From Hyphomicrobiales bacterium (lineage in GTDB: Bacteria; Pseudomonadota; Alphaproteobacteria; Rhizobiales; Methyloligellaceae): a DNA stretch of 34,078 bases. Positions 26,278 to 34,078 of this stretch are shown here, piece after piece (positions within the stretch are counted from its first letter, which is position 1; every line of letters starts with the position of its first letter). The notes beneath the pieces were generated by a model, which worked only from the letters and a program-made list of their open reading frames with translations, was not told where the DNA came from and searched no databases. The stretch spans positions 1 to 34,078 of the forward strand of contig QIGN01000103.1 in assembly GCA_003228955.1 (NCBI GenBank), written 5' to 3'. Position numbers and translations under genes: made by a program.

Positions 26278-27264
26278 TCAGTTCACCTTCTCATAGGCGG
26301 AAACGATTTTGGCGACCAGCTCGCGCCGTACAACATCGGACTGCGTGAAAGCGATGTGTGAAATCTCGTCGATCGCGCCGAGCAGGTCTATGGCGCCGGT
26401 CAGACCGGACTTCTGACCGGAGGGAAGGTCGATCTGCGTCGGGTCGCCCGTCACGATCATTTTCGATCCCTCGCCGATGCGCGTCAGAAACATTTTCATT
26501 TGAATGGATGTACAGTTCTGCGCCTCGTCCAGAATAATCGCCGCATTGGCGAGGGTGCGCCCGCGCATGAAGGCGAGCGGCGCGATTTCAATGACGCCGG
26601 TCTCAAGTTCGCGGTCGACCTTTTCGGGTGGAAGCACGTCATAGAGAGCGTCGTAAAGCGGGCGCAGATAGGGATCGACCTTGTCGCGCATGTCTCCGGG
26701 AAGAAAGCCGAGCCGCTCCCCGGCCTCGATGGCCGGGCGCGAAAGAATGATCCGCTCCACCTCGCCGCGCTCCAGCATGGCGGCGGCGAAGGCGACGGCG
26801 AGATAAGTCTTGCCCGTTCCGGCGGGCCCGGTGGCGAACACCATGTCGCTTTTTTTCATTGCCGCGAGATATGCGCTCTGAGCGGGCGAACGCGCGGTGA
26901 TGTGGCGTTTGCGGGTGCGGATCTGCTCCATGCCTGATTTCCGCTTCCCGCCTGTATTCCCTGATATGGCCGGGGGGGCGCTGGCGTGGCGTATGGCGCC
27001 CTCGACATCGCCGGGCTCAACACCCTGGCCACTGGCCAGCCGGCCATAAAGATGCTCCAGCACCTCCTTCGCCACCTCGCAGGAGGAAGCGGAACCGCGC
27101 AGCGTCACCACATTGCCATGCGCCACGGCCTCAATCGCGAGCCGGTCCTCCAGCATGGCGAGATGAGTGTCGTATTCGCCAAACAAATCAGCCGCCAGCC
27201 GGTTGTCCTCAAAGCGGACAACCAGTTGGGCTTTCGATTTCAAGGTGCCAAGAGCATGATCCAT
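26278..27264 (-). CDS. phoH: PhoH-family ATPase (PhoH/YbeZ)
   Basis: This is a cytosolic P-loop protein of the PhoH/YbeZ family, often acting with YbeY in RNA metabolism. The 328-residue protein has an N-terminal PhoH-associated region (RFEDNRLAADLFGEYDTHL), then Walker A GPAGTGKT (146-153) and Walker B IILDEAQN with Asp245-Glu246. SRPAIEAGERLGFLPGDMRDKVDPYLRPLYDAL is also family-typical. The ATG and codons for MDHALG lie inside the end of an inverted-repeat element (27248-27518), so the start codon appears to be element-derived. No clear Shine-Dalgarno is seen. The true native start may have been lost or replaced. Confidence 0.93.
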   Translation of the reverse strand: MDHALGTLKSKAQLVVRFEDNRLAADLFGEYDTHLAMLEDRLAIEAVAHGNVVTLRGSASSCEVAKEVLEHLYGRLASGQGVEPGDVEGAIRHASAPPAISGNTGGKRKSGMEQIRTRKRHITARSPAQSAYLAAMKKSDMVFATGPAGTGKTYLAVAFAAAMLERGEVERIILSRPAIEAGERLGFLPGDMRDKVDPYLRPLYDALYDVLPPEKVDRELETGVIEIAPLAFMRGRTLANAAIILDEAQNCTSIQMKMFLTRIGEGSKMIVTGDPTQIDLPSGQKSGLTGAIDLLGAIDEISHIAFTQSDVVRRELVAKIVSAYEKVN

Positions 27265-27518
27265 TCATATTGATCCATTTGATGGAGCCAAATCAGTCCA
27301 CTCGGCCAGGCACGCAACGTTGCGCGATGCCTGTGCATCGGGCGAGTTGCGTAACGACGCCGATGGGCTGATCTGGCCCACCGGAGGCCGGTTTTTCACG
27401 CCCGCTGGACGGTGTTAGGCTTACCTTGTGGCCAACAAGGCCACGGCGGAAAGCCTGCCTGGCCAGCAAACGTGAAAAACCGGTCAAATGATTCAATATG
27501 AATGGATCATGCTCTTGG
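27248..27518. mobile_element. MITE-like inverted-repeat element between miaB and phoH
   Basis: CCAAGAGCATGATCCATTCA and the following TATTGA (27248-27273) are repeated inverted at 27493-27518. With a 3-base mismatch the match runs to 34 bp (27248-27281 and 27485-27518). Inside are two palindromic modules. One (27303-27380) pairs CGCAAC with GTTGCG and GATGC with GCATC. The other (27388-27483) pairs CCGGTTTTTCACG with CGTGAAAAACCGG, then GCTGG/CCAGC, AGGCTT/AAGCCT and CCTTGT/ACAAGG. No transposase is present, so it would move only in trans. GTG follows both outer ends, a possible 3-bp target duplication. The outer end overlaps the phoH start codon. Confidence 0.75.
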
Positions 27519-27527
27519 GTGGTCAAG

Positions 27528-28919
<1,392 letters not shown>

Positions 28920-28946
28920 CGCGTTTTGCAGTTCTACGCCACGCAC

Positions 28947-29801
28947 TCATGAATTGCCATCACCGAGTGAAAACAGGCCTTCTTCCCACGGCTGGTCTTC
29001 CTTGGCCCCGGGGTGCCGCGCCAGGATACCGGCGAAGGCGCGCCGCACCTGATCCTCGGCGAAACGGGCCAGGTCCTTGCGCCCGGCAAAAGCATCAAGA
29101 CTGACCGGCGCGCCGATGCGCACATGGACATCAAGCGGTCCGCGTTTGAGCAATTGCCAGGCGTGGCCGGCGATTTTCATATCCCCGTACCAGGCGATGA
29201 TGGGCCGCCCGCGCCGCCCCAGAGGCAACCCCTGCTGATGGGTGTAGCCGATGGCGGCTGTCTGCACATAGATATCTTCGTGGACCGGTTCGGCGGCTCC
29301 AGCGCGCGGTATGGCGGCGGCGAACAGCGATGTCCTGAAGGGCAGAACCTGGTTGCCGTCGGAACTGGTGCCTTCGGCGAAAATCACGACATTTGCGCCT
29401 TCGCGCAGCCGGGCGATGATTTCGTTGGCCGACTCTTGCGTGGCACTCCTTTGCGCGCGATCAATGAAAATCGTGTTCTGAAGTTTGGCCAGCCAGCTGA
29501 TGAACGGCCAGGCGCCAACTTCCGATTTCGCCACGAAGCAGACCGGAGCAATGGCGCTGAACACCGGAATATCCAGCCAGGATATATGATTTGCAATCAG
29601 TAGCACCGGTCGGTCCTTGGCGATTCTACCTTGCTGGTGAATCCTGACCCCGAGCAAGCGGCAAAGCTGGCGGTGGTACCATTGGGGAAACGCCCGCGCC
29701 GCCGGAGTGGACACCGCACGCAGCACCAGTTGCACCGGCATCAGCGGCAGCGTGAAAATCACAAACAGGGCGAAGATGGTAAGCGCGCGCAGGTTTCGCA
29801 T
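28947..29801 (-). CDS. plsC: 1-acyl-sn-glycerol-3-phosphate acyltransferase PlsC
   Basis: PlsC acylates lysophosphatidate to phosphatidate at the inner membrane. The 284-residue protein has an N-terminal hydrophobic segment (LTIFALFVIFTLPLMPVQLVL) and the acyltransferase motifs NHISWLDIPVF (His72, Asp77) and FAEGTSSDG (Glu143-Gly-Thr). The C-terminal part (GRPIIAWYGDMKIAGH and GPLDVHVRIGAPVSLDAF) is typical for the family. It lies between fur (17 bp gap) and miaB (27 bp gap) in the same direction. Confidence 0.92.
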   Translation of the reverse strand: MRNLRALTIFALFVIFTLPLMPVQLVLRAVSTPAARAFPQWYHRQLCRLLGVRIHQQGRIAKDRPVLLIANHISWLDIPVFSAIAPVCFVAKSEVGAWPFISWLAKLQNTIFIDRAQRSATQESANEIIARLREGANVVIFAEGTSSDGNQVLPFRTSLFAAAIPRAGAAEPVHEDIYVQTAAIGYTHQQGLPLGRRGRPIIAWYGDMKIAGHAWQLLKRGPLDVHVRIGAPVSLDAFAGRKDLARFAEDQVRRAFAGILARHPGAKEDQPWEEGLFSLGDGNS

Positions 29802-29818
29802 TGGCTAGGGTCCGGCCC

Positions 29819-30256
29819 TTATTTCTTGCCGTCCTTGAGCGGCACGCCATACAGCTCAAGGCGGTGATCGATGAGTTTGAAGCCGAGCTCACGCGCGATG
29901 GCTTCCTGCAACTGCTCCACCTGTTCGTTACGGAATTCGATGACACGGCCCGAATGCATATCGATCAGATGATCATGATGCTCCGATGCCGCCTGCTCAT
30001 AGCGCGCGCGCCCATCGCCGAATTCGTGGCGCTCCAGTATCCCCGCTTCCTCGAACAGCCGCACGGTCCGGTAAACGGTCGAAAGTGAAATATTGCGGTC
30101 CGCCGCGCTCGCCCTGCGGTGCACTTCCTCGACATCGGGATGATCGTCGGCTTCCGACAGGACGCGGGCGATAACCCGTCGCGGGCCGGTCATGCGCATG
30201 CCGTTTTCCCGGCACAGACGCTCCAGCCGACTTTGAGGAATTTCAACCCTGGGCAT
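29819..30256 (-). CDS. fur: Fur/Mur family metal-dependent regulator
   Basis: The 145-residue protein has a winged helix (MRMTGPRRVIARVLSEADDHPDVEEVHRRA, then ISLSTVYRTVRLFEEAGILERHEF) and the metal-sensing sequence SEHHDHLIDMHSGRVIEF (His93, His94, Asp95, His96). The structural-zinc cysteines of E. coli Fur are replaced (Asp99, Ser102), as in alphaproteobacterial Fur/Mur, which often sense manganese rather than iron. It is clearly distinct from Irr at 5851-6291. It lies between tsaB and plsC; the start ATG at 30256 has no strong ribosome site, but a promoter-like sequence lies upstream. Confidence 0.9.
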   Translation of the reverse strand: MPRVEIPQSRLERLCRENGMRMTGPRRVIARVLSEADDHPDVEEVHRRASAADRNISLSTVYRTVRLFEEAGILERHEFGDGRARYEQAASEHHDHLIDMHSGRVIEFRNEQVEQLQEAIARELGFKLIDHRLELYGVPLKDGKK

Positions 30257-30287
30257 TCGCGCTCGCTTGTTACCACATATGGGTTAA

Positions 30288-30317
30288 GTTATAGGCACAA
30301 GCTCCATTGCACGTCCA
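30288..30317 (-). promoter_or_regulatory. Candidate promoter of fur
   Basis: On the minus strand TGGACG (30312-30317) and TATAAC (30288-30293) are separated by 18 bp and match the sigma70 consensus at 4 and 5 of 6 positions. They fall in the 72-bp gap where rimI would be expected. Confidence 0.35.
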
Positions 30318-30328
30318 CTTGCCCCGCC

Positions 30329-31027
30329 TCAACCCCGCCGGGGAACCGACTTGCCGGCCTGCGGCTTGGCATCGGGGGCACGCAGATAGAGGGGGTGCAA
30401 GGACCCCTCGATGGGCGCGCGCGTCAGCGCCAGTTCAGCGAGCTTGGCGGCGTCGGGCTGAAGGTCCGGCAGCACCGTTTGCGTCTCGCGCCCGGTTTGC
30501 GCCGCCGCTTCGCTTACGAGCCGCGCGCCGCTGCCGGCAAGAATAAGCGTCCCTGTTTCGGGAAGTTGCGCCGCCGCCTGCTCCGGTGTCAGCGCGGCGG
30601 GCGGCGAGACGATTTCGCCGGCGCCGGTGAACAGCGCCTGATAGACCTCGCCGCGCCGCGCATCGACGGCGATGGCCAGCGTGTCCGGGGCCTCGTCCAG
30701 CCGCTCCAGCGCCTGACGGGCCATGACTTCAAGACTGGTGACGCCAATCAGCGGGCACGCAATGGCCAGCGCCAGCCCGCGCGCCGCCGCGACCCCTACC
30801 CGCACTCCGGTGAAGGAACCCGGCCCGACGGTTGCGGCGATGGCGTCCAGAGCGCCGAATTCGAGCCCGGCCTCGCCCATGACTTTTTCGATCATGGCCA
30901 TGATGACTTCGGCGTGCTCGCGCTCGCGCCGCTCAAAGGCGCTGAACAATTGGGGCGCGCCATCGCCGCCAACGGACACCGACGCGGAACAGGCGCCAAG
31001 GGTCGTGTCGAGGGCCAGAATTTTCAT
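30329..31027 (-). CDS. tsaB: tRNA threonylcarbamoyladenosine biosynthesis protein TsaB
   Basis: TsaB is the pseudo-peptidase partner of TsaD in making t6A37 of tRNA. The 232-residue protein starts MKILALDTTLGACSASV, the family's conserved opening, and contains the motif AIAATVGPGSFTGVRVGVAAARGLALA. It lacks the full metal site of TsaD, as expected. The ATG at 31027 fits the family; the longer frame to 31252 has no family-like extension. The product usually sits next to rimI; here the next gene is fur. The 3' end has the Lys/Arg-rich tail KPQAGKSVPRRG. Confidence 0.93.
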   Translation of the reverse strand: MKILALDTTLGACSASVSVGGDGAPQLFSAFERREREHAEVIMAMIEKVMGEAGLEFGALDAIAATVGPGSFTGVRVGVAAARGLALAIACPLIGVTSLEVMARQALERLDEAPDTLAIAVDARRGEVYQALFTGAGEIVSPPAALTPEQAAAQLPETGTLILAGSGARLVSEAAAQTGRETQTVLPDLQPDAAKLAELALTRAPIEGSLHPLYLRAPDAKPQAGKSVPRRG

Positions 31028-31082
31028 GTGCGTTAGAGCCCTTTCGGAGAGTTCCCGGCCACCGACAAAAATAACCTGTGCG

Positions 31083-31673
31083 TCAGACGATTTTCGCCAT
31101 CTCATCGAATTCGAAACGCGGCGAGCGCCCGAACAGTCCGGCCGGGTCGCCAGTGCCCAGATTGCACAGGAAGTTGGACTTGATATGAGTTTCAGCAAAA
31201 AACTCCGCATCCACGCCGGCATTGTCAAAGCCCGACATGGCCCCGACATCAAGCCCGAGCGTGCGGGCGGCGATCATGAAATAGGCCCCCTGGAGGGTTC
31301 CGTTGCGAAAGGCGGTGGTCTCGATCAACTCATCATTGCCCGCAAACCAGCTTTTTGCATCCGCATGGGGAAAAAGCCGGGGCAAATGATCATGGAAACG
31401 CAAATCATGGGCGATGATCGCACACACCGGCGCGGCCATGACCTTGGCGCGGTTGCCTTCAGCCACATGAGGCTCGAGCCGGGCCCTGGCCTCGGCGGAT
31501 TTCACAAAGACGAAGCGCGCCGGACAGCAATTGGCGCTCGTCGGCCCCATCTTGGTGATGTCCACCAATTCCTTGAGCAGGGCGTCGGGCACGTCTTTGT
31601 CGGCCCACTCATTGTGGGTCCGCGCTTCCAGAAAAATCCGGTCAAGCACGCTCTTGGGGATGCGCTCGCTCAT
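31083..31673 (-). CDS. Nitroreductase-family protein (RutE-like malonic semialdehyde reductase)
   Basis: The 196-residue product from the ATG at 31673 has the length and pattern of Rut[60 protein letters not shown], then a FMN-binding C-terminal portion ([29 protein letters not shown]). The family uses FMN and NADPH; RutE reduces malonic semialdehyde in uracil breakdown. No other rut gene is near, so the role is inferred only from the family. An upstream in-frame start (31730) would add 19 residues unlike the family. It lies 55 bp before tsaB. Confidence 0.85.
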   Translation of the reverse strand: MSERIPKSVLDRIFLEARTHNEWADKDVPDALLKELVDITKMGPTSANCCPARFVFVKSAEARARLEPHVAEGNRAKVMAAPVCAIIAHDLRFHDHLPRLFPHADAKSWFAGNDELIETTAFRNGTLQGAYFMIAARTLGLDVGAMSGFDNAGVDAEFFAETHIKSNFLCNLGTGDPAGLFGRSPRFEFDEMAKIV

Positions 31674-31766
31674 GGCTGCTCCAGAAAATTTGCGGAATCG
31701 TCTTTTGGCCAGTCCCGGGCGGGAGGTCAATGGATTTGCAGGATATGAGTAAGCTCAGACCCTGCG

Positions 31767-32330
31767 CTACATCGGGCGCACGCCCTGAACCTCGGGGACG
31801 AAATGCTTGAGGAGGTTTTCTATCCCGTGCTGCAATGTCACCGTTGAACTGGGACACCCGGCGCAGGCGCCGCGCATGGTCAGATAAACGATCCCGTCGC
31901 GATACCCCTGGAAGGTGATATCCCCGCCGTCCTGGGCGACCGCCGGGCGCACGCGTGTTTCAATCAACTCCTTGATGGTGTCCACGGTGTCCTTGTCCTC
32001 GGGCTCGAAGAACTCCTCGTCCGTACCTGGCTCCGCGGCCTGTTCATCGCCCTCGACGATTGCCGCGCCGGACATGAAATGCTCCATGATCGCGCCGAGG
32101 ATGGCCGGTTTCAGGTGTTGCCATTCGCCCTCCTGCTTGGTCACCGAGATAAAGTCCGACCCGAAGAAGACACCCGTGACGCCATCGATGCCGAACAATG
32201 AGGTCGCGAGCGGCGAATCCACGGCCGCGTCGCCATCGCGGTAATCGCGCGTGCCGGACCCCAGCACGGGCTTTCCGGGCAGGAATTTCAGGGTTGCCGG
32301 ATTGGGGGTCGCTTCGGTCTGGATAAACAT
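31767..32330 (-). CDS. Nfu-type Fe-S cluster scaffold/carrier protein
   Basis: The 187-residue product joins an Nfu N-terminal domain (MFIQTEATPNPATLKFLPGK...VTGVFFGSDFISVTK) to a NifU C-terminal domain with the cluster-binding CAGC (Cys156, Cys159) in MRGACAGCPSSTVTLQHGIENLL. It holds and delivers Fe-S clusters, for example to aconitase or other enzymes. The ATG at 32330 matches the family; a TTG at 32339 is not preferred. A TAGAA-N3-TTCTA box 48 bp upstream looks like an Irr operator, so the gene is probably iron-regulated. The usp gene is 126 bp upstream in the same direction. Confidence 0.92.
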   Translation of the reverse strand: MFIQTEATPNPATLKFLPGKPVLGSGTRDYRDGDAAVDSPLATSLFGIDGVTGVFFGSDFISVTKQEGEWQHLKPAILGAIMEHFMSGAAIVEGDEQAAEPGTDEEFFEPEDKDTVDTIKELIETRVRPAVAQDGGDITFQGYRDGIVYLTMRGACAGCPSSTVTLQHGIENLLKHFVPEVQGVRPM

Positions 32331-32377
32331 GGCGTTCAATTCCCTGTTTGCCGGCCACCTGTTTTCGGCGCCAACAT

Positions 32378-32390
32378 TAGAATTATTCTA
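32378..32390 (-). promoter_or_regulatory. Iron control element (Irr box) upstream of the Nfu gene
   Basis: TAGAA-TTA-TTCTA is a perfect inverted repeat with a 3-bp centre, matching the core of the Irr box (TTTAGAA-N3-TTCTAAA). On the minus strand TAGAAT can also serve as a -10 box, so binding would block initiation. The box is 48 bp before the Nfu start codon. Irr is encoded in this window at 5851-6291. Confidence 0.6.
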
Positions 32391-32456
32391 CAGTTGAAAT
32401 TAAAGGATAGCCGAGAAATTGCAAGCCCGAAGGCGTGGATTACGTTACAAAATGCC

Positions 32457-32966
32457 CTAGGCGAGTGCCTCGATCTCCGCATCCGTCAATGTTCCCGGCA
32501 CGATGGTAATGGGAATCGGGAACTCGGCCGTATACTTTCCCGCCGCCAGCAGGGACACCAGGGGACCGGGACCGGAGGGATCTTTCGACGCGCCGAGAAC
32601 CAGAACCGCGATATCCGCGTCCTCCTCGATCAGGGCGAGTATTTCCTCGGCCTTGCCGCCCTCGCGGATAATTTCCTCCGCCTGCATCTTTTCGAACCCC
32701 AGCTTCTTGAGTTTGCGTCCGAACAGGCGGAACACGGCCTTCGCCTTGCTGATCCCTTCCTCGCGGGCGACTTCCTCCACGCCCAGCCAGTGCTGGAAAT
32801 CTCCCGGCTCCACCACATAGAGCAGGGCCAGCCCGCCCCCGGTATGGTCTGCCCGGCCCGCCGCATACGCCAGCGCGCGCTCGCACTCCGGCGTCTCGTC
32901 GACAACGACAAGAAACTTCCGGCTGTGTCCTTTTTCTAAACTTTGTCTCTTTTTTCTGTCTGCCAT
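32457..32966 (-). CDS. Universal stress protein (UspA family)
   Basis: The 169-residue cytosolic protein has the USP fold: KFLVVVDETPECERALAYAAGRA at the first strand/helix and the C-terminal ADIAVLVLGASKDPSGPGPLVSLL region. The ATP-binding Gly-x2-Gly-x9-Gly-Ser motif is not clearly present, so ATP binding is doubtful. The N-terminus is lysine-rich (MADRKKRQSLEKGHSRK). It lies between trpS (84 bp) and the Nfu gene in the same direction. GACGCAC-GGT-GTGCGTC, a 7-bp-stem hairpin, lies upstream at 32986-33002. Confidence 0.9.
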   Translation of the reverse strand: MADRKKRQSLEKGHSRKFLVVVDETPECERALAYAAGRADHTGGGLALLYVVEPGDFQHWLGVEEVAREEGISKAKAVFRLFGRKLKKLGFEKMQAEEIIREGGKAEEILALIEEDADIAVLVLGASKDPSGPGPLVSLLAAGKYTAEFPIPITIVPGTLTDAEIEALA

Positions 32967-33050
32967 GGCTTTTCTTCAAGAACCAGACGCACGGTGTGCG
33001 TCAAAAGGTGGAAATATATGCTCGCACAAGAATGTGCCCTGCAACAGACC

Positions 33051-34078
33051 CTAGTCCGTCAGAAGCCCTATAACCTGCTTGGTCCGGCGCAGGATCGGAT
33101 CGGCGATGGCGCGCGCGCGCGCCGCCCCGTCAGACAAGATGGCGTCGAGTTGCGCCGGGTCGTCCATCAGCCTTTTGGTTTCCGCGCTGATGGGGGCGAG
33201 CTTTTCAACCGCGACCTCCGTCAGCGCCTCCTTGAACCCCGAGAACTGCCCGCCGCCAAATTCTTTAAGGGTCTGCGCCCTGCTGACACCGGCAAGGGCG
33301 GCGTAGATGCCCACCAGATTTTCAGCTTCGGGGCGATCCTTCAGACCCGCCTCCTCGCCGGGCAGCGGTTCTGGGTCGGTGCGCGCCTTGCGGAATTTCT
33401 TCGCGATCGTTTCGGCGTCGTCCATCATATTGATGCGCGTCATGTCGGAGGGGTCCGACTTGCTCATCTTTGCGGTGCCGTCGCGCAAACTCATGACCCG
33501 CGTCGCCGGGCCGGCGATCAGCGGCTCGGGCAGCGGGAAGAAGGTTTCATCGAAACCGTGGGCGGCAATGGATTTGGCGAAATCGGAATTGAATTTCTGG
33601 GCGATGTCGCGCGCCAGCTCCAGATGCTGCTTCTGATCATCGCCGACCGGTACATGGGTTGCGCGGTAGAGCAAAATATCGGCGGCCATCAGGTTCGGGT
33701 AGGAGAACAGGCCGACGGACGCGTTTTCGCGGTGCTTGCCGGCCTTCTCCTTGAACTGGGTCATGCGGTTCAGCCAGCCCATGCGCGCCACGCAGTTGAA
33801 TATCCACGCCAACTCGCCATGGCCCGAAACCCGGCTCTGGTTGAAAATGATATGGGCTTTTGGATCGATGCCCGAGGCGATGAATGTGGCCGTCACCTCG
33901 CGGATGTTATGCTCCAGCTCGGCCGGCTCCTGCCACACGGTGATGGCGTGCAGATCAACCACGCAATAGAGGCATTCATGGGCTTCCTGCAACGCCACGA
34001 ATTTGGTGATGGCGCCGAGATAATTTCCCAGATGCAGATTGCCCGTCGGCTGGACACCGGAGAATACGCGTGATTTCG
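33051..34078 (-). CDS. trpS: Tryptophanyl-tRNA synthetase, 5' end beyond the window
   Basis: TrpRS charges tRNA-Trp. The frame runs to the window edge (34078) with no start codon, so the first residues are missing, probably only a few. [22 protein letters not shown] carries the HIGH-type motif (LHLG), and [10 protein letters not shown] is the KMSKS signature. [26 protein letters not shown] and KIEN-type contacts ([10 protein letters not shown]) are as in the family. It is the most upstream of the leftward genes here; the stop codon is TAG at 33051-33053. Confidence 0.96.
   Translation of the reverse strand, partial: KSRVFSGVQPTGNLHLGNYLGAITKFVALQEAHECLYCVVDLHAITVWQEPAELEHNIREVTATFIASGIDPKAHIIFNQSRVSGHGELAWIFNCVARMGWLNRMTQFKEKAGKHRENASVGLFSYPNLMAADILLYRATHVPVGDDQKQHLELARDIAQKFNSDFAKSIAAHGFDETFFPLPEPLIAGPATRVMSLRDGTAKMSKSDPSDMTRINMMDDAETIAKKFRKARTDPEPLPGEEAGLKDRPEAENLVGIYAALAGVSRAQTLKEFGGGQFSGFKEALTEVAVEKLAPISAETKRLMDDPAQLDAILSDGAARARAIADPILRRTKQVIGLLTD

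Noticed and set aside
32986-33002. Hairpin between trpS and usp as a terminator
   Set aside because: The 7-bp stem has no U-run on the minus strand, so it is only a small hairpin.
32943-34073. Long open frame on the plus strand (376 codons)
   Set aside because: It is antisense to trpS, whose HIGH and KMSKS motifs are clear, and lacks recognisable domains.

Overview
This 34 kb window looks like a core chromosomal segment of an alphaproteobacterium, most likely Hyphomicrobiales (Rhizobiales) or a close neighbour order. The grounds are high GC content, an Irr-type iron regulator next to fabA, an alphaproteobacterial gene order from trpS through rimP-nusA-infB-rpsO-pnp to fabI-fabB-fabA-irr, a fused YlxR/L7Ae RNA-binding protein, and interspersed palindromes of the kind common in Rhizobiales genomes. 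No phage, plasmid, CRISPR, tRNA or rRNA sequence is evident, and no unspaced region exceeds about 300 bp.

Left part (1-6300): the window opens inside an alkaline-phosphatase-superfamily gene read leftward. A large membrane-bound sensor with two PAS domains and GGDEF and EAL domains (c-di-GMP turnover) follows on the plus strand. Its 3' end overlaps a convergent 2-hydroxyacid dehydrogenase gene. Next come a secreted SH3-repeat protein and the Fur-family regulator irr.

Fatty-acid block (6300-10700): fabA, fabB and fabI run rightward away from irr and are followed by murI and a tiny flagellar-rod-like protein. This block has an operator-like palindrome at the fabA promoter, a terminator-like hairpin over the fabB stop codon, and a perfect 35-bp inverted repeat between fabI and murI. 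It ends in a terminator plus a palindromic element that supplies the pnp stop codon.

Information-processing block (10679-22900, all leftward): xre-metK-trmB, then rimP-nusA-ylxR-infB-rbfA-truB-rpsO-pnp. A terminator-like hairpin and a sigma70-like promoter lie between trmB and rimP.

Right part (23000-34078, all leftward): trpS (cut by the window edge), usp, an Nfu Fe-S scaffold gene, a RutE-like nitroreductase, tsaB, fur, plsC, miaB, phoH, ybeY, corC and lnt. Two points stand out. A TAGAA-N3-TTCTA box matching the Irr operator lies upstream of the Nfu gene, linking it to irr in the same window. A 271-bp inverted-repeat element sits between miaB and phoH, and its end supplies the phoH start codon. 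rimI, usually between tsaB and fur, is missing.

No wholly new multi-gene system is visible. The unusual signals are in non-coding structure and in small departures from family norms.
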